Positions 12,441 to 25,315 of a DNA stretch of 64,000 nucleotides are shown in pieces. This DNA is from Heterodera schachtii. Taxonomy: Eukaryota; Nematoda; Chromadorea; Rhabditida; Heteroderidae. The position numbers and the translations under genes are program-made. The first letter of the stretch is position 1. Each line of letters opens with the position of its first letter. Location of the stretch: NCBI GenBank assembly GCA_023374025.1, contig SIJG01000030.1:709516-773515 (forward strand), given 5' to 3'. The notes below the pieces were generated by a model that saw nothing but the letters and a program-made list of their open reading frames with translations, was not told the DNA's origin and searched no databases.

Positions 12441-15250
12441 CATTTTTAGTTGTTTATTGTATTTTTTAATTTTATTTAAGCAAATATTGAATATTTTTGT
12501 TAATTTATTTTCTTTTAAAATTGTTTAGGGATAATAATTTCAATATTTAATAATCAATTTTCGGTTAAATGACACTCGTTTTCTCGATTTGTTGAGGAGG
12601 AATTTGTTGGTTCTTTGATTTTACATTTCTTAATTACTTCAATTAATTGTTTTTTATTATTTTAATAAATTCAAATTTTGCCTTCCTAGCACCAATTTTA
12701 TAATTATATTAATTGGTTTTCTTTTTTTTGCAATTTTTAACGAGAAAGTTCAAAAACTCAAATATTTTTTCTTATACATGGAATTTATCTAATTTATTAC
12801 CAATTAATTTTGTATTTTTCTTAATTATTATAAGCAAAAATCCTTTTCATTACCTTATTTATTTTATTTTTTATTTTGAGTTCATTAGTTTTATATAATT
12901 ACCAAGCATCAATACTCTTGGTCCTTGATCCAGTGGTGTATGGCGACTCAATGTCACCTGAAATTCTATTTATTTAATGTAGAACATTCAAAAATTATTT
13001 CAATTGTTTAAAACATGTTTGTAATTTATGTTAAAATTTTATAAAAAATATTTTATATTTGTTGTCTTTGTCACCAGTGGCTCGTCTGCTCTACTGTTTC
13101 AGGGGATCTCATCTGGTTCGTTTTTATTTTAGTTTATTTTATAATTTTAATTTTTCAGCAATTTATATGTAACTCTTATAGATTACTTTTCCTTTTTTTT
13201 TTATTATAATAAGTTTTTTTGTCATGTTATTTTATTTAAACATCAAAATTAAGCTCTTATTAAATTCATTTAACATTTAGGTTGTTTCTTCAGTTAAATA
13301 AATGCGATTTATAATTTGATTATTAAAATATTATTAATAAATGGTGCAATCAATTTTACTAATATTTCAATGTGATTTAAAATTAATTTTCCTTTATTTT
13401 TTGAACGAATTATAAAAGTATAGCTTTTTCCTATTAGTATAATATTTACAGTCATTAAGATTTTTTATTGGTTTCCAATTAAAACATTGGTTTAAAATCA
13501 ACAAGGCGGAGACGATTTTAGCAGTAAAATATATCGAGCTAAAAAACAATGTTGTGACGACAACATGATCTTTGGGCACACGAGAAAGTGCACCAGGAAG
13601 TTTGGGCACTTCATGGAGGGATTTCAAAAAATAAAAATATGTAAAAACTTAAAATTTTAATAAAATTTAGTAAATTTTAACAACACTTTTGCTTAAAATT
13701 TATATTTTCTTGAAAATTAAAAATTTAAGTATGTAAACCTGTTGGCAATCTTATTATTTGGTCAAATGTTAAGTTTACACGTAGAGTTGGGCGAATACTA
13801 GTTTCTGTTTGGACTTAGACTTGAATAACCGCCTTATTTGGGCCCAAAAATCTCAAAACCCTTCTAGTTCTATTCAAACATAAAATTTTAACTCATGAAC
13901 AGAAACCGACCGAGCATTGAAATGATATAATAAAATCATAATATGACAATTAATCATGAAGAATATTAATGGGCCCAGCAAAATAAGCATGGTTAATTGA
14001 GTGGGCATTCATTGAAACTTTCGATTCCTGACTTGATTAAAATTTATATTTGGTGCCCAAATTTCTTGGTCCAAACTTCCTCCCACGGTTGTTACATTGG
14101 TCTCTATTTCTTAGCAACATTATTCTTTTTATTTGTTTCATGAAATTATTAATTTTTTGATAAAAATGTTTTTTTTATTCTATATAAATTTTTTTTACAA
14201 TAAATAATTAAAAAAATCTTCGAAATTTAATTAAACATAATAATAATAATAAATCAAATACTACAATACTACACCTTTCAAATTTAAATTATTATTTTTT
14301 ATTTTGTTTGTAAAATTTTATTTAAATTATTATATTTATCTCAATAAATTAAACTCTTAATAAATTCATCATTTAATTTGTCTTTTGGAATTTAGATAAA
14401 TTATTCTTTATTTAATTTATTTTTTTTAGTCATTTAGTCCTTTTTGATATTTATGGTAAAGTATTATGGTTTTATTAGAATGCTTTTGAGATTTATTTTA
14501 TATTTTGTTAATATTTAAATTATTTCTTCCTTAAAGACATTGATGAGATTCAATACATTTTCTCTTGTTGATTCTGGCAACATAATCAGAATAATGCCCT
14601 GAGTCAATTTTAATTTTTTATTCATTTATTAATATTGCTGTTTATGTGAATAATAGTTTGTTTTTAATTAGGAAATAATTATTTTTTATATAGTTGGTTT
14701 CAATTTCACCATTTTGGATCTATTATTTGCGGAATAATCATTGACAAATCCGAAATTTTTTGCTCAATTTAAATTTTTCATATGTTTAATTTTATAATGT
14801 TTTTTAATTTACTAATATTTAAAAAATTTCAAATAAAAATATATGAATTAAAGTTGGTTTATCTTAATTATTAACGAACATTTATTACCAACATATTTTT
14901 TAATTTCAGCGAAACAATATCTTATAATAATTTAAGTAATAGATAAAACAATTCTTTTTTAATCATTTAAATTTAAAATAATAAATAAATGTCTTATTGC
15001 CATTAGATTTATATCCGTAAGGTAATCGGAAGAGACTTTTCCAACTTCAAGTTTGGTTCAGTGGTTTTTCGCCATTTATAAATTCGTTTATTTCGAAAGA
15101 GTAATTTCTGATAAATTACTTTACTCCTGCAGTTCAAAATTCTCATGGAAATAATTTTTTATGTTTACGGAACAAAATTTATTTAACTTAACAAATTTAA
15201 TTTTTTTGATCTATTATTCATAAATTGATATTTAGTTAATTTTTTTAAAA
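12441..15250. other. Gene-free stretch
   Basis: T-rich sequence. A minus-strand frame at 13394-13627 overlaps an islet with two TTTGGGCAC motifs (about 13574-13605) and the perfect palindrome ATGTTGT-GACG-ACAACAT. A partly similar inverted piece (TTGGTGCCCAAAT) lies at 14050. This could be a decayed inverted-repeat element, but the match is too poor to call. Another islet is at 13072-13115. Confidence 0.35.
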
Positions 15251-15680
15251 AGCTTGAACTTACTTTCCCAACTATTTAATACTTAATTATTTTAAGTTAA
15301 ACATTTTTTTCGATTCCTTTAAAGAAAAAAGTTACTTTTTTATTGAATAAATATAGACTCGCATAGCTTTCTTCAGATATATAATTCACTAATTAATTAG
15401 AATAATATAGCATTTATTAATATAATTGCAAAATTTATTTATAATTTTTTTTACTTCATTGGTTTGGGTTAATAATTTTTTGCGCGCTGGGTTCTCATTT
15501 AATTTGAAGTTTAGCAAATTTTTGGAGTTTTTGACTTTTTAATGAAAATATAGAAACTAACTCTTGTATTCTGGATGTTTCCAAACAAATAAATTTTCCA
15601 TGCAATTTTATTAAAAAAAGTTTTTCATATAATTTACTTTTTAGGACGAATACTTTTTTTATGATTTGTTTTTTATTTTA
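15251..15680. repeat. Dispersed repeat, copy A (also at 59573)
   Basis: AGCTTGAAC..TTTCCCA.CTATTTAATACTT..ATTTTAAGTTAAACA followed by CGATTCCTTTAAAGAAAAAAGTTA matches 59573-59665 at most positions. A second matching block (AATTTACTTTTTAGGAC, then TTTTATGATTT) lies at about 15629-15668 here and 59811-59861 there. The central part has diverged. The two copies are about 44 kb apart in the same orientation and non-coding. Confidence 0.7.
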
Positions 15681-17103
15681 TTAATTTGTCAGATTATTTC
15701 TTTCTTTCTTTTTTTTATTGTAAGGCAAATTTTGTGTTCAAAACTTATCAAAGCTTGTGCTCTCAGTTTTATTCAGTCAGTAATTTGTGTTGCGGTTAAG
15801 CAGATTTTTAGCTGCATATTTCTGTGTATTGCTGGTTCTTTGTTATGTTTTTTTGCAGCCAGAAATAGCAAATTTTATATTTAATTTATAACATATCTTT
15901 CTTTGACAATAATCCATATTTCTTAATTTATTATTAAAATTTTATATTCATTGGATAAGTTTATATTAAAATCATAAATAGATATTTAATTAAATTTAAT
16001 TGAAACTCTTGAACTATAATTCGTGTTTTTTATAGGTTTACAGGCAAAACATACAATGTTTATTGTTTTAATTTATTGATATATTCTTTAAATTAGAATG
16101 GAGTGTAATTGAATGTTTAATGAGCGAATATTTATTAATTGTTTAATTATCGATCTCACTGCATTTATATGTTTTTTAACATTTTCAACAAAAATGATTA
16201 TACCTTTTTAATAATTTTAACAATTATCACTCCAAATCTTTGTTGGTTTGCCAAATTAATATTTAATACATTTTTATAATTTTCCTCTAATCACAGAAAT
16301 GTTGCACGATTGATGCAAAAATTATTATGATTTAAATAGCTTTACTTCTCTATTCCGCTTTTCTTTAATTTATGCAAATTTTTAAAATAAGTTTTTATAA
16401 ATTATTTTATAAATAAAATAAGAAATGTAAAATTTAAGGTTCTCTCGTTGTATTTGTCTTTGAATCGAGATAACACGAGGTAACATCTTACTGCAACTTT
16501 CGGCTTCATTTTATGTTAGATTTTTAGTAAAACTAAAAATTGAAAAAATAATATTTTATTTATTTTTAATGTAAATTTTTTTGCAAAAGAATAATAACAT
16601 TTTTAAATAATAATTATTTTGTTTTAATTTTAAAAATATTATTTACTCTTAATTCATAGATTTAAAAAAAAAATTTTCCATACCAGTTGTATAAATGCGA
16701 GATTTTTATCCGTTATAATGAATATTTAAATATGATAAGGTTTTTAATAATTATAAGGACAAGTAACTGGATTTTTATCAAGGATTTTCTCAAAACCAAA
16801 ACAATTACGAAATAATAATAAAATGATGCAAATAATCTTTTATATAAATGTGTATTTGTTTTTAGTTTAATTTAATGTAATAATAAACGTATAAAATATA
16901 AATTAATAGATATATCTTTTTCAAATACTCGACTTTTATCCAAAAATATATTGAAAATTCATATAAATACCATTGTCAAATGGAAGAATTAGAGATTAAT
17001 TTTTTGTTTTTTATCAATTCGTGATTTATATTTTCAAATCTGGTAATAAATATTGAAACATCAATGTTTGCTTTTCATAAATTTGTCAAAAAAACGGAAT
17101 TCT
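15681..17103. other. Gene-free stretch
   Basis: T-rich sequence. An open frame at 15666-15884 is hydrophobic and Cys/Phe/Ile-rich with a few GC-richer codons, but it has no recognisable domain, start context or splice partner. Confidence 0.35.
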
Positions 17104-17347
17104 TGTATCTCTCACTTTCGCTCTCTCATTCTCTTTCTCTCTCTTTGTCTCTCTCTCACTCTCTCTCTCTTTCTCTCTCTCTTTTTTTCTTTTTCTCGGT
17201 TTTTCACTCTCTCTCTCTCTCATTGATCTCTCTCGCTCTCTTTTTCTCTCTCTCGCTCTCTCTCATTCTCTCTCTCTTTCTCTTTCTCACTCTCTCTCTC
17301 TTTCTTTCTATCTCTCTTTTTTTTCTCTCGCTCTCTCTCTCTCTCCC
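17104..17347. repeat. (CT)n microsatellite, about 240 bases
   Basis: Almost pure pyrimidine tract of CT, CTTT and TCGC variants on the + strand. The 105-residue Ser/Leu frame running through it is an artefact of the repeat. Confidence 0.9.
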
Positions 17348-18920
17348 CTTTCTATGGAAACATTTTCTTGAAATGCGATGAGTTCAGAAAATTCTTCCTA
17401 GATTAATCATTTTGTATATAAAATTTTGTTTATATTTTGAAATGATAAAATCTTATATAAATTAATTTTAAATTACTTATTCGAAACTATCATTTATATG
17501 GATGCCCATTAGTTTTTTGTCGAATATTTCTGTTAAGGGCTATTCATTTTTTGAACACTGATAGATTAACTTTTTTTTAATTTTTTTTTTAAAGAATTTT
17601 TACTAAAATAACGCATTTTTATTATGGTAAATATGATTGATTATAATAAAAGAGTATTGTTCATTTTTTTTATTATTTTATAATTTATTATTTATCCTTG
17701 TTATAAAATTAGATTTGTTGATTTTATAATGAATAAATTTTTATTCTCTTGTTCATCCTTTGTAATTTGAACTCACAATCAGTCAAGTTTACGATTCAGT
17801 TAGATTTTTTGAAGTCATAATTAACTTTCATTTTATTTAAAAATATCGAGCGAGGATAACACTGTATTATGCAAAAATATTATCGGTGCCAATAAAATTT
17901 AAATTGCTGTTATTTTATTTAAAAAAATTGTTAAACTTCTAGACTTTCAGTTTTCTCTCAAGTAAACAGTTGCACTTTAATTTAATTGTTTATTTTATTT
18001 TTTACGAATTGCTCCTTTTATACCTTAATTCTTTGAATGCTTTTATAACGGAATATTTGTATATTCGACTGCTGAATAAGGAATTAGTTATTTTAATAGC
18101 CAATTAATTACCTGGCCAAAACATGCGATGAGACTGACCACATATCAATGCGACAGGAATTTCAGAAAAATCTTTTTCACATAACTTAATTACTTTTATA
18201 AATATTTGTTTTCTTTGCAATTCATTATTCTTTATTTCTAATATTTTTTTATGTTGAGTCTTTCAGATTCTAAATGTCGTTACTTAATTGACATTAATCA
18301 TCTTCGTTGAATATTTTTTATTGTAACATTTAGCTTTTAATATAAATGAAATTTTGAAATAATGGTTCATTAAATTTTTCTTGTTAATAACATTAGTTGT
18401 TACTTTGATCTTTTGTATATTATTTAATTATACATTTGCAACTGTGAAAATATTTTTTTATTTTATTAAAATATCTTCATTCATATAATTTTCATAATGG
18501 TTAATTAGATTTTTTGATTTGTTAATAATTTTTCAAAATATCTTAATATAATAAATTAAATTTAGACTCAATTTGCCTATTTCAAGAAATAATATATTAT
18601 TTACTTATTCTTCTTTTAAGAAAATTGCTATAAATATAAAAAATACTCTTTTTTATATATTTTTTACTTTTATTGATTTCAATATTCTTACAATGGCAGT
18701 TCGTGCAATAAAAAAAGTTAAAGTTCTTTTCCATAAATGAAAATTTTTTTAAAAAATTAAATTTTTCAAAAATATATATAATCAGAAGCCCATTGACCTT
18801 TCCTAATGTTTATTTTTTATTTTAATTATGACTTAATTAATAAACATTAAAAATAAATTAAATTATTTTTTATTGAATGCATTCAGCAGCCTGCATTAAT
18901 TCTATTTATGAAATCTTAAA
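17348..18920. other. Gene-free stretch
   Basis: T-rich sequence without a frame, RNA gene or repeat that I can support. Confidence 0.5.
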
Positions 18921-19170
18921 TTAAATTTATGTACATAATTTGATTCAAGGTGGGTGTTGTTGTTTTTGGCGGAGACCTTTTGATTAAACATTGCCAGGAG
19001 AAAAAGCAATTTTTTAAATTTAATTTTTTTCTTTTAAATTAATTGTATTTTATTTTAAAATAAAATTCCTCGTCATGATGCTCACAATCAGTATTGTAAA
19101 AAAGATGAGCCATTTCTTTAGCTTCTCAACTTAGATAATGTTATAAATTATTGGGTTATTAAAAATAATC
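18921..19170. repeat. Local direct duplication, copy 1
   Basis: Starts at TTAAATTTATGTACATAAT and includes TTGGCGGAGACC, CATTGCCA.GAGAAAAAGCAA, CAGTATTGTAAAAAAGATG and TAAATTATTGGGTTATTAAA. The same ordered blocks occur at 19733-19994 with substitutions and small indels. This is an old duplication, about 0.8 kb apart. No coding frame is conserved between the copies. Confidence 0.85.
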
Positions 19171-19732
19171 GTTTATCGTCGTTAAGCATTTTTATTATAT
19201 TTACATTTACCTCTTTGCAATTATACAATATGCTAAAAAAGATTTGTTTGTCTAATCTTTATAAATGTTCGTCTTTTTTACATATTTAATTTTTTTAATA
19301 ATTTTATAATATTTTTCTTAAGTTATTCTTTTCATATCATCATGTATTTATTCTTTACATTATCCAAACTAAATCAAAGTAACTATGTGCTAAATTCATC
19401 AATGTATGTATTAAGGGCTCATCCTGTCAGATGCTGACATAAGTAGCGCACATCATTTGATATTTTTTTTTTGCAATTTTATAGCTATTGCTTAGAGCAC
19501 ATAGGTCAAATACGTATAATTATCCAAAAAATCGTTTGTTTTTCAATTAAAATTAACAATCATGATTCTTATTGTGCACCTGTATGTATAATTTTAAGGT
19601 TTTTTTCTCTCATTTTCATTAAATATTTCTATACTCTCGCCTCATAGCATAATTTTTACTAAAATCAAAACTACCAGTAACTTTTATTATTTTTATGTTT
19701 TTTATATTTAATTTGCTGTTTAAAAATATTTT

Positions 19733-19994
19733 TTAAATTTATGTACATAATATTTTCTAATTGTAAATTTAGATTCAAGGTTGATGTGGTTTTTTGGCGG
19801 AGACCCTTTGATGAAACATTGCCATGAGAAAAAGCAATTTAATTTGTTTTTCTTTTAAATTAATTGTATTTCAATTTATATTTAAATTAGAATTCCTCGA
19901 CATGATGATCACGTCAGTATTGTAAAAAAGATGTGACATTTCTTTAGCTTCTCAACTCAGATAATGTCATAAATTATTGGGTTATTAAAAATAG
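19733..19994. repeat. Local direct duplication, copy 2
   Basis: Same orientation as 18921-19170. It carries an extra roughly 18-base AT insert near its left end (after TACATAAT) and scattered substitutions such as GGTTGATGTGG for GGTGGGTGTTG. Confidence 0.85.
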
Positions 19995-20829
19995 TTGTAT
20001 TATTTGGCTGTACATATTATTTTTGCAATTTTTATTTATTCATTTTTTATAAGTGTGATATATTAAGTTATTTATTTTATTATATGGTAGCATTTGTGAC
20101 TTTAGCTTTTATGAATTTTGAAAAATAACTTCTCCCATATTTATTGAAGTTAGATGCTTAATAATTCTTACTTATAATTATACCTATTTATTGTTCTTAT
20201 TCATTTACAAAGTTTTTTTTATTTAAATTTTATTTCTTACAAAATAATTTTACTATTTATTAGAATTTAAATTTTTTTATTTTAGGTAAAATTTATGAAT
20301 AAGCCTATTTGTATGAAATTAGCAATATTATTGTCTATGTTTAAAATGAAGTAAAATTAACATTTATTTTGGATATAAACATAAAAATTTGAAGAAGCTT
20401 ATAATTTATTTCATTTCATTCTTTTTTTCTTTAACTTGTAAAATTCTCTCAATATTCTTAAATATATTTCAATTTTTAAATATTAAAATTTTTTCACTAT
20501 TTATTTACATTCTCTTGTCTTGTTTCTTTTTTTTTGTTGACGAGTGATGCAGGATGAACAAGATATCTTGGTAATACATGATATTTAGTTAATGTCAGTA
20601 TATTTTTCTTATTTTTTTGCAATAATACAAAAATAAACTCTCTGCTTTCAGATTCAAAATGCAATTTTATGCGTGATAATAAATAATTTATATATCTTTT
20701 TGATCTTCAAAAATATGAGCCTGTAGAAAAAGTGTAAATTATATATTATAATTTTTTTAAATTTGGAATTTAGATATCTTTTATCCCAATTATTTATTAA
20801 ACAAGTAAATATTAGTAAAATTCTTTGTA
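19995..20829. other. Gene-free stretch
   Basis: T-rich, nothing supportable. Confidence 0.5.
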
Positions 20830-20943
20830 TTAAATTTATTGTTATTTTTGCAGCTAATATTTTCTTTATTATATTATTTTGATTATTTTGTATTTTAAAT
20901 TAGTTATTATTCAAATACCATTGAAGATATTAATTTAGTTTCA
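20830..20943. repeat. Local direct duplication, copy 1
   Basis: The series TTAAATTTATTGTTATTTT, TCTTTATTATATTATTT, TTTAAATTAGTTA and CCATTGAAGATAT recurs in the same order at 21190-21303. Small indels and substitutions indicate an old local duplication about 0.36 kb apart. Confidence 0.8.
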
Positions 20944-21189
20944 TCTGAATTTTTGGCAAAAGAAGTAATGATTAAAAAACATTATTAATTTTTCGTAATA
21001 TTTTTTAAGTTCTTATTTTTTACATTCGATAATTTTATTAGTTAAAACAGTTTAGTTACAATTTATAATTTTTTCTTATAATAGTTTATATATATTTTCA
21101 AAATTGTGCCAACATTTTTTAATGAATTTCTTTATTAATCTCATGATCAGTATGTTGAAGTTGCGCAATTATTGTCCGTATTTTTTTGT

Positions 21190-21303
21190 CTTAAATTTAT
21201 TGTTATTTTCTCAGTTAATATTCTTTATTATATTATTTGGTTTATTTTGCATTTAAATTAGTTAATATTCATAATACCCATTGAAGATATTTAATTTAGG
21301 TTT
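21190..21303. repeat. Local direct duplication, copy 2
   Basis: Second copy of 20830-20943, same orientation. Confidence 0.8.
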
Positions 21304-22628
21304 CGCAATAAATACTTGTTCAATTCTTTAAGTGAATTTGTAATTTATATGATGTGAAAAACTCATTTTTAAGGTTTAAATATTTTAAGTTTGCATAGAA
21401 GAATGTGGTTTTTTTGTTCTCTTTTCTTGGATGACCAAAATGTTTATGCAATACATATATAAAATGAATTTTATAAGTATTTTTTTTATTTATGAAATAT
21501 TTTATTTTAAAAAGAGTTAATGTTTTATTAGTTTCTAATATTAATGATTACAATTGCATTAATGAATTGCACAAATCGTAATAAAACAATATTATCTTTA
21601 AAATATTATAGATATATTTGAAAAAAAAATTATTTTCCCTTGATCTTATCCCGAGTTTGCGTTTTATAGAACAGCTCCTTCTTTCAAATTAATATTATTA
21701 ATTTACCTTTGTTTTATTTCAATAAATGTTTTAATTATTCTCTTGACAATTGCATCAGTGCCTGGGGGCGTAACGTAAAGTATGAATCACTCTTACTGTT
21801 TATTACTTTATTTTCAAGTTTCTCTAATGTTATCTTTCTTTAAATAAATGTTTAAAAGGTATTTTTTTATTCTTTTTTTGCATTTTTTTTTGTTTATTAA
21901 GTTATTAAAAATATAAAATAAAAAAAGAACTAAAATTTATTTATTATATAAGTTTTTAAATTCGTTTAGGTATTTTTGGTAGACTTTGTGCAATTTATTT
22001 AAAAATTTTTTAGTAATGTTATTAAATTATTCATCCATTTTGACGAAATGCTCCATCATTTTTTGATGAGAAGTAATTTAAATAAATATATTTATGATAA
22101 TATTTTATTTTAAAAATCATTTATCCAGCCAAATATAGTCGATTATATTATCATTTCCAATTTATACGGCATTGTTTTTTTATTGTCAAATTTTATTTTA
22201 CACAATATTAGCAATTTATTAATAAAATTTATAACTCCTGCTTGTTGATTTCCCTTTCACCCTGAGTCCGTACGATGTTTTTTGAAGAGCAAAAATTTTA
22301 TATTTAAGAGTAATTAGGTATGTAAATTATTTTCAATAATTTCATTTACATTTATTAGTTTTAACTTAATAAGTTTGTATATGCTTTTAACTTTCGTATA
22401 TTTTATTTTACCGCAATGAAACATTATTCGGTTTCGCCACGCTTGTTCCTCAAAACTCATTGAAAAAATGCGCCGCAAAAAAATCTAAATTTTGAGAACG
22501 ATAGCATTTTAATGTGATTTGCTTATTTCCTCATCAAAATTGTTAAAAATGATTATAGGAAGCGAAAATACGAAATTTATACTATAGGCTAATCGATTAA
22601 TTGGTAAACAAGCAATTTTTAGCTTTTT
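21304..22628. other. Gene-free stretch
   Basis: T-rich. A small GC islet at about 21756-21775 (GTGCCTGGGGGCGTAACG) has no identifiable context. Confidence 0.4.
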
Positions 22629-22698
22629 CCAAAATGTCCTGGTTTTCGGCCCCAAAATCTGGTTTTTTTGGGCCCAATAATTTTTGATATGCACCCTG
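22629..22698 (-). mobile_element. Possible solo hAT-type end (CAGGGTG)
   Basis: Read on the minus strand this segment begins CAGGGTGCATATCAAAAATT and continues with GGGCCC, GGGGCC and CCAGGACATTTT. A CAGGGTG start is typical of hAT terminal repeats, and the GC content is locally raised. No partner end or target duplication was found, so this is weak. Confidence 0.3.
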
Positions 22699-23783
22699 GG
22701 TAAAACATATTATTATTGCTTTAAATTAAATACAATTTTTTTTTATTTGGCTGATTTTTTTTTTTAATTTTATATTGCATATACCTGCATCTATTTACAT
22801 TGAATGTTCTTCGTGCATTTAATGAATTTATTGAAATTTTTTTATTTATTTTTGTTGTTCGTTTATTTATAGTTAAACAACATTATTAATTTTTTTTTAT
22901 TCCTGCTTATTTTTTCATGTTTTAATATAAACAATTTGCTTAAAAAAGAAGTGCAGCGGCAAGAAGTTAAGTGCATAACGTTGTACGTTGACCAACTGCT
23001 TTGCTTTTCTTAAATATTTATAAAATTTACTCCATCATGAAATGTTTTTTTTAATTATAGCCTTCATAATAATTTCCAAGCGAAATCTACATCGGTTTGC
23101 TCTGGGTGTATATGGAACTGTTAAACACTATAATTTTGGATTATAGTTTTTTAATTTTTTTTATCTCATTCAGTTTTGTTTATAAGCAAAAGAGACATTT
23201 AACTATTTTTAATCATTTAAGGAAATCCAAATTATATAATATGCAAAATTAATATTAAATAATACATAATTATGAGAATTCATGGCCAATAGGATGTTTG
23301 TTCATGACATTGTAGCTCTTCCATTGGAAGGGATTTTATATGTAAATATTCCTGATTAATATATATATATTATTTTTAAAATTTGTTTGTGTATGAAATC
23401 CAGCAACAAGGATTTTGTCGCATTTGTAAAATTTTATTTAAACAATTTATATTATAAGATACTTTTACCAATTGTATTTATTATTGTTTATTTCATATAA
23501 CAAAGTAAATATCATTTTTCAATTGTTTTCACTTTGTAAGAATAATTATTATTTTTGAATTTGTGCAGCATAACAAAAAATACCAATTTTGTTTATAAGC
23601 TTTCTTTTATGTGCTTAATTCACATTTTTGGAAATACAGTCAAATACCGAATAAAAGGCTTAACAAAAAAAAATGTTTAATAGCTCTTTTCCTTTTAAAT
23701 AATTAATTTTTAAATTCCATTTGCACCCGTTTTTGAGTTTTGTGAACGACAACCTATTTTTAAATAAGATGAGTTTTAAATAA
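22699..23783. other. Gene-free stretch
   Basis: T-rich with short (TA)n; nothing supportable. Confidence 0.5.
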
Positions 23784-24302
23784 ATAATAACTAGGGATAC
23801 GATTTTTAGGCAAAACTATTTTTTTGCTAAGCTCTCCGTGGCCTGAAACATACGAAAAACATGTTTTTTTGGGCTCTTGTTAAGCTACTTTTTGTGTTAT
23901 TAGTGCCTATTTTCTAGGCTTTATTTTTGCCTATTTTGGCGTTTTCCCAAAAATTTGTTAACAAAAATGCAATAAAAACGAAACTACACCCCTAAGAATC
24001 GATTTTTGGGAGAATTTAAAAAAACACCCCTAAGAACCGACCCAAAAATTTCTGAAAATAAACCCCCTAAGAAATGGAAAATTTTTTCAAAAATAGTCTT
24101 GAAAGTTTTTTTTTAAACAAATTTTTGAATTTAACAAATAATATGACTTTATATTGATTTGACTTATTTTTTTTTACCGTTTTGAATGAATTTTGTAATT
24201 TTATGCCCCCTAAATTTGAGACTTTTTAGAGCCTATTATCCATTTTTTGGAGCCTATTTTGTGGGGTTTTTAGAGCCTAAAAATCGTATCCCTCATAATA
24301 AC
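23784..24302. mobile_element. hAT-type MITE 1 with 8-bp target duplication
   Basis: The element occupies 23792-24294 (503 bases). It begins TAGGGATACGATTTTTAGGC and ends with the reverse complement of GAGGGATACGATTTTTAGGC, a 20-bp terminal inverted repeat with one mismatch at the outermost base. It is flanked by identical 8-base duplications ATAATAAC at 23784-23791 and 24295-24302. Terminal TAGGG plus an 8-bp duplication are hallmarks of the hAT superfamily. The subterminal motif GCCTATTTT recurs several times in both orientations. No transposase is encoded, so the element is non-autonomous. An internal string CCTGAAACATACGAAAAACA is shared with the element at 37033. Confidence 0.88.
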
Positions 24303-25315
24303 CTGTTTATACACATTATTATTAAGAATATTAATTTATTTTCTATGTTTGAACTTAGCATCTTTAGTATAACAAAACATTGGTAGGTTAATTAATTTAA
24401 TTTTTTGCCTTTTATATGAATTTTAATACCCTTATATTTTAAATAATATACATATATTTTTATTTATGTATTCAAAGAAATGCAAAAATGCTGTCTATCT
24501 CCACATTCTTAACTTTGTAGAGTTTAATTTGAATATTATTTATTTATTATCACTTAAATTGAAATTTACTAAAGTTTTTTTGCAAGAATTTTTTTTATTA
24601 TGATTAATAAAAGTATTTTTCATGTCACCCAATTATGAATTTACTTGTTGTTTGAATACTTCTTTTAATATTTTCACTGTGTTTCATGTCTTACAATTTA
24701 AATATAAATTACTATGTTTTGTTTGTTTTTTTTAAGAATTTGTAAAACAATATAATTTATGATTTTTTGTAGAAAATTAATTCTTTTCTTTTCTTTTTTT
24801 ATTTAATCTTGATCTGTTCAGTTTCTTGGATTATTATTTTTTCATTTTCTTAGTCATGTGAAAGGGTAATTTTTCTCATTCTTGCAGTTTTTGTTTTTTT
24901 TTTACAGATCAATTTTATTTTTAAATTTTACTCATTTTTTTTTATTTGTAAAAACAGACTAATTTAAATCTTGTCTTGCTAAATATATTTGGGTTTTTTA
25001 TAGATTTATTTTTTCAAATAATGTTTGTAAAAAATTTAATTCGTTATAAATCAGCTTCGTCTATAACAACAACTCCGGCGTTGTTACCAAAAATTTAAGA
25101 TTTTTTCTGATACTTTGATTTATGAACTTTCTTTTAAATTATCATAGCATTTATTTTTAATTTTTTTTTCTTTATTTAATCTTATTATTCCTACCATGTT
25201 TTTAAGCTGCATAATTTTCTGGTCGCAATTCACCTCTATATATTTAAAAAAGAGACCATTCATTTAAATTAAATGTTTTTAATATTTTTTCAATGTTTAT
25301 CCCCCCCCCCCCACC
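24303..25315. other. Gene-free stretch ending in a poly-C run
   Basis: T-rich, with a 12-base C-run at 25301-25312 immediately before the foldback element. Nothing coding is seen. Confidence 0.5.

Noticed and set aside
13540..14095. Possible inverted-repeat element (TTTGGGCAC / GTGCCCAAA)
   Set aside because: Similarity between the two sides is too short and irregular; no ends or target duplication.
17064..17381. 105-codon Ser/Leu open frame
   Set aside because: Translation of the CT microsatellite; no real sequence information.
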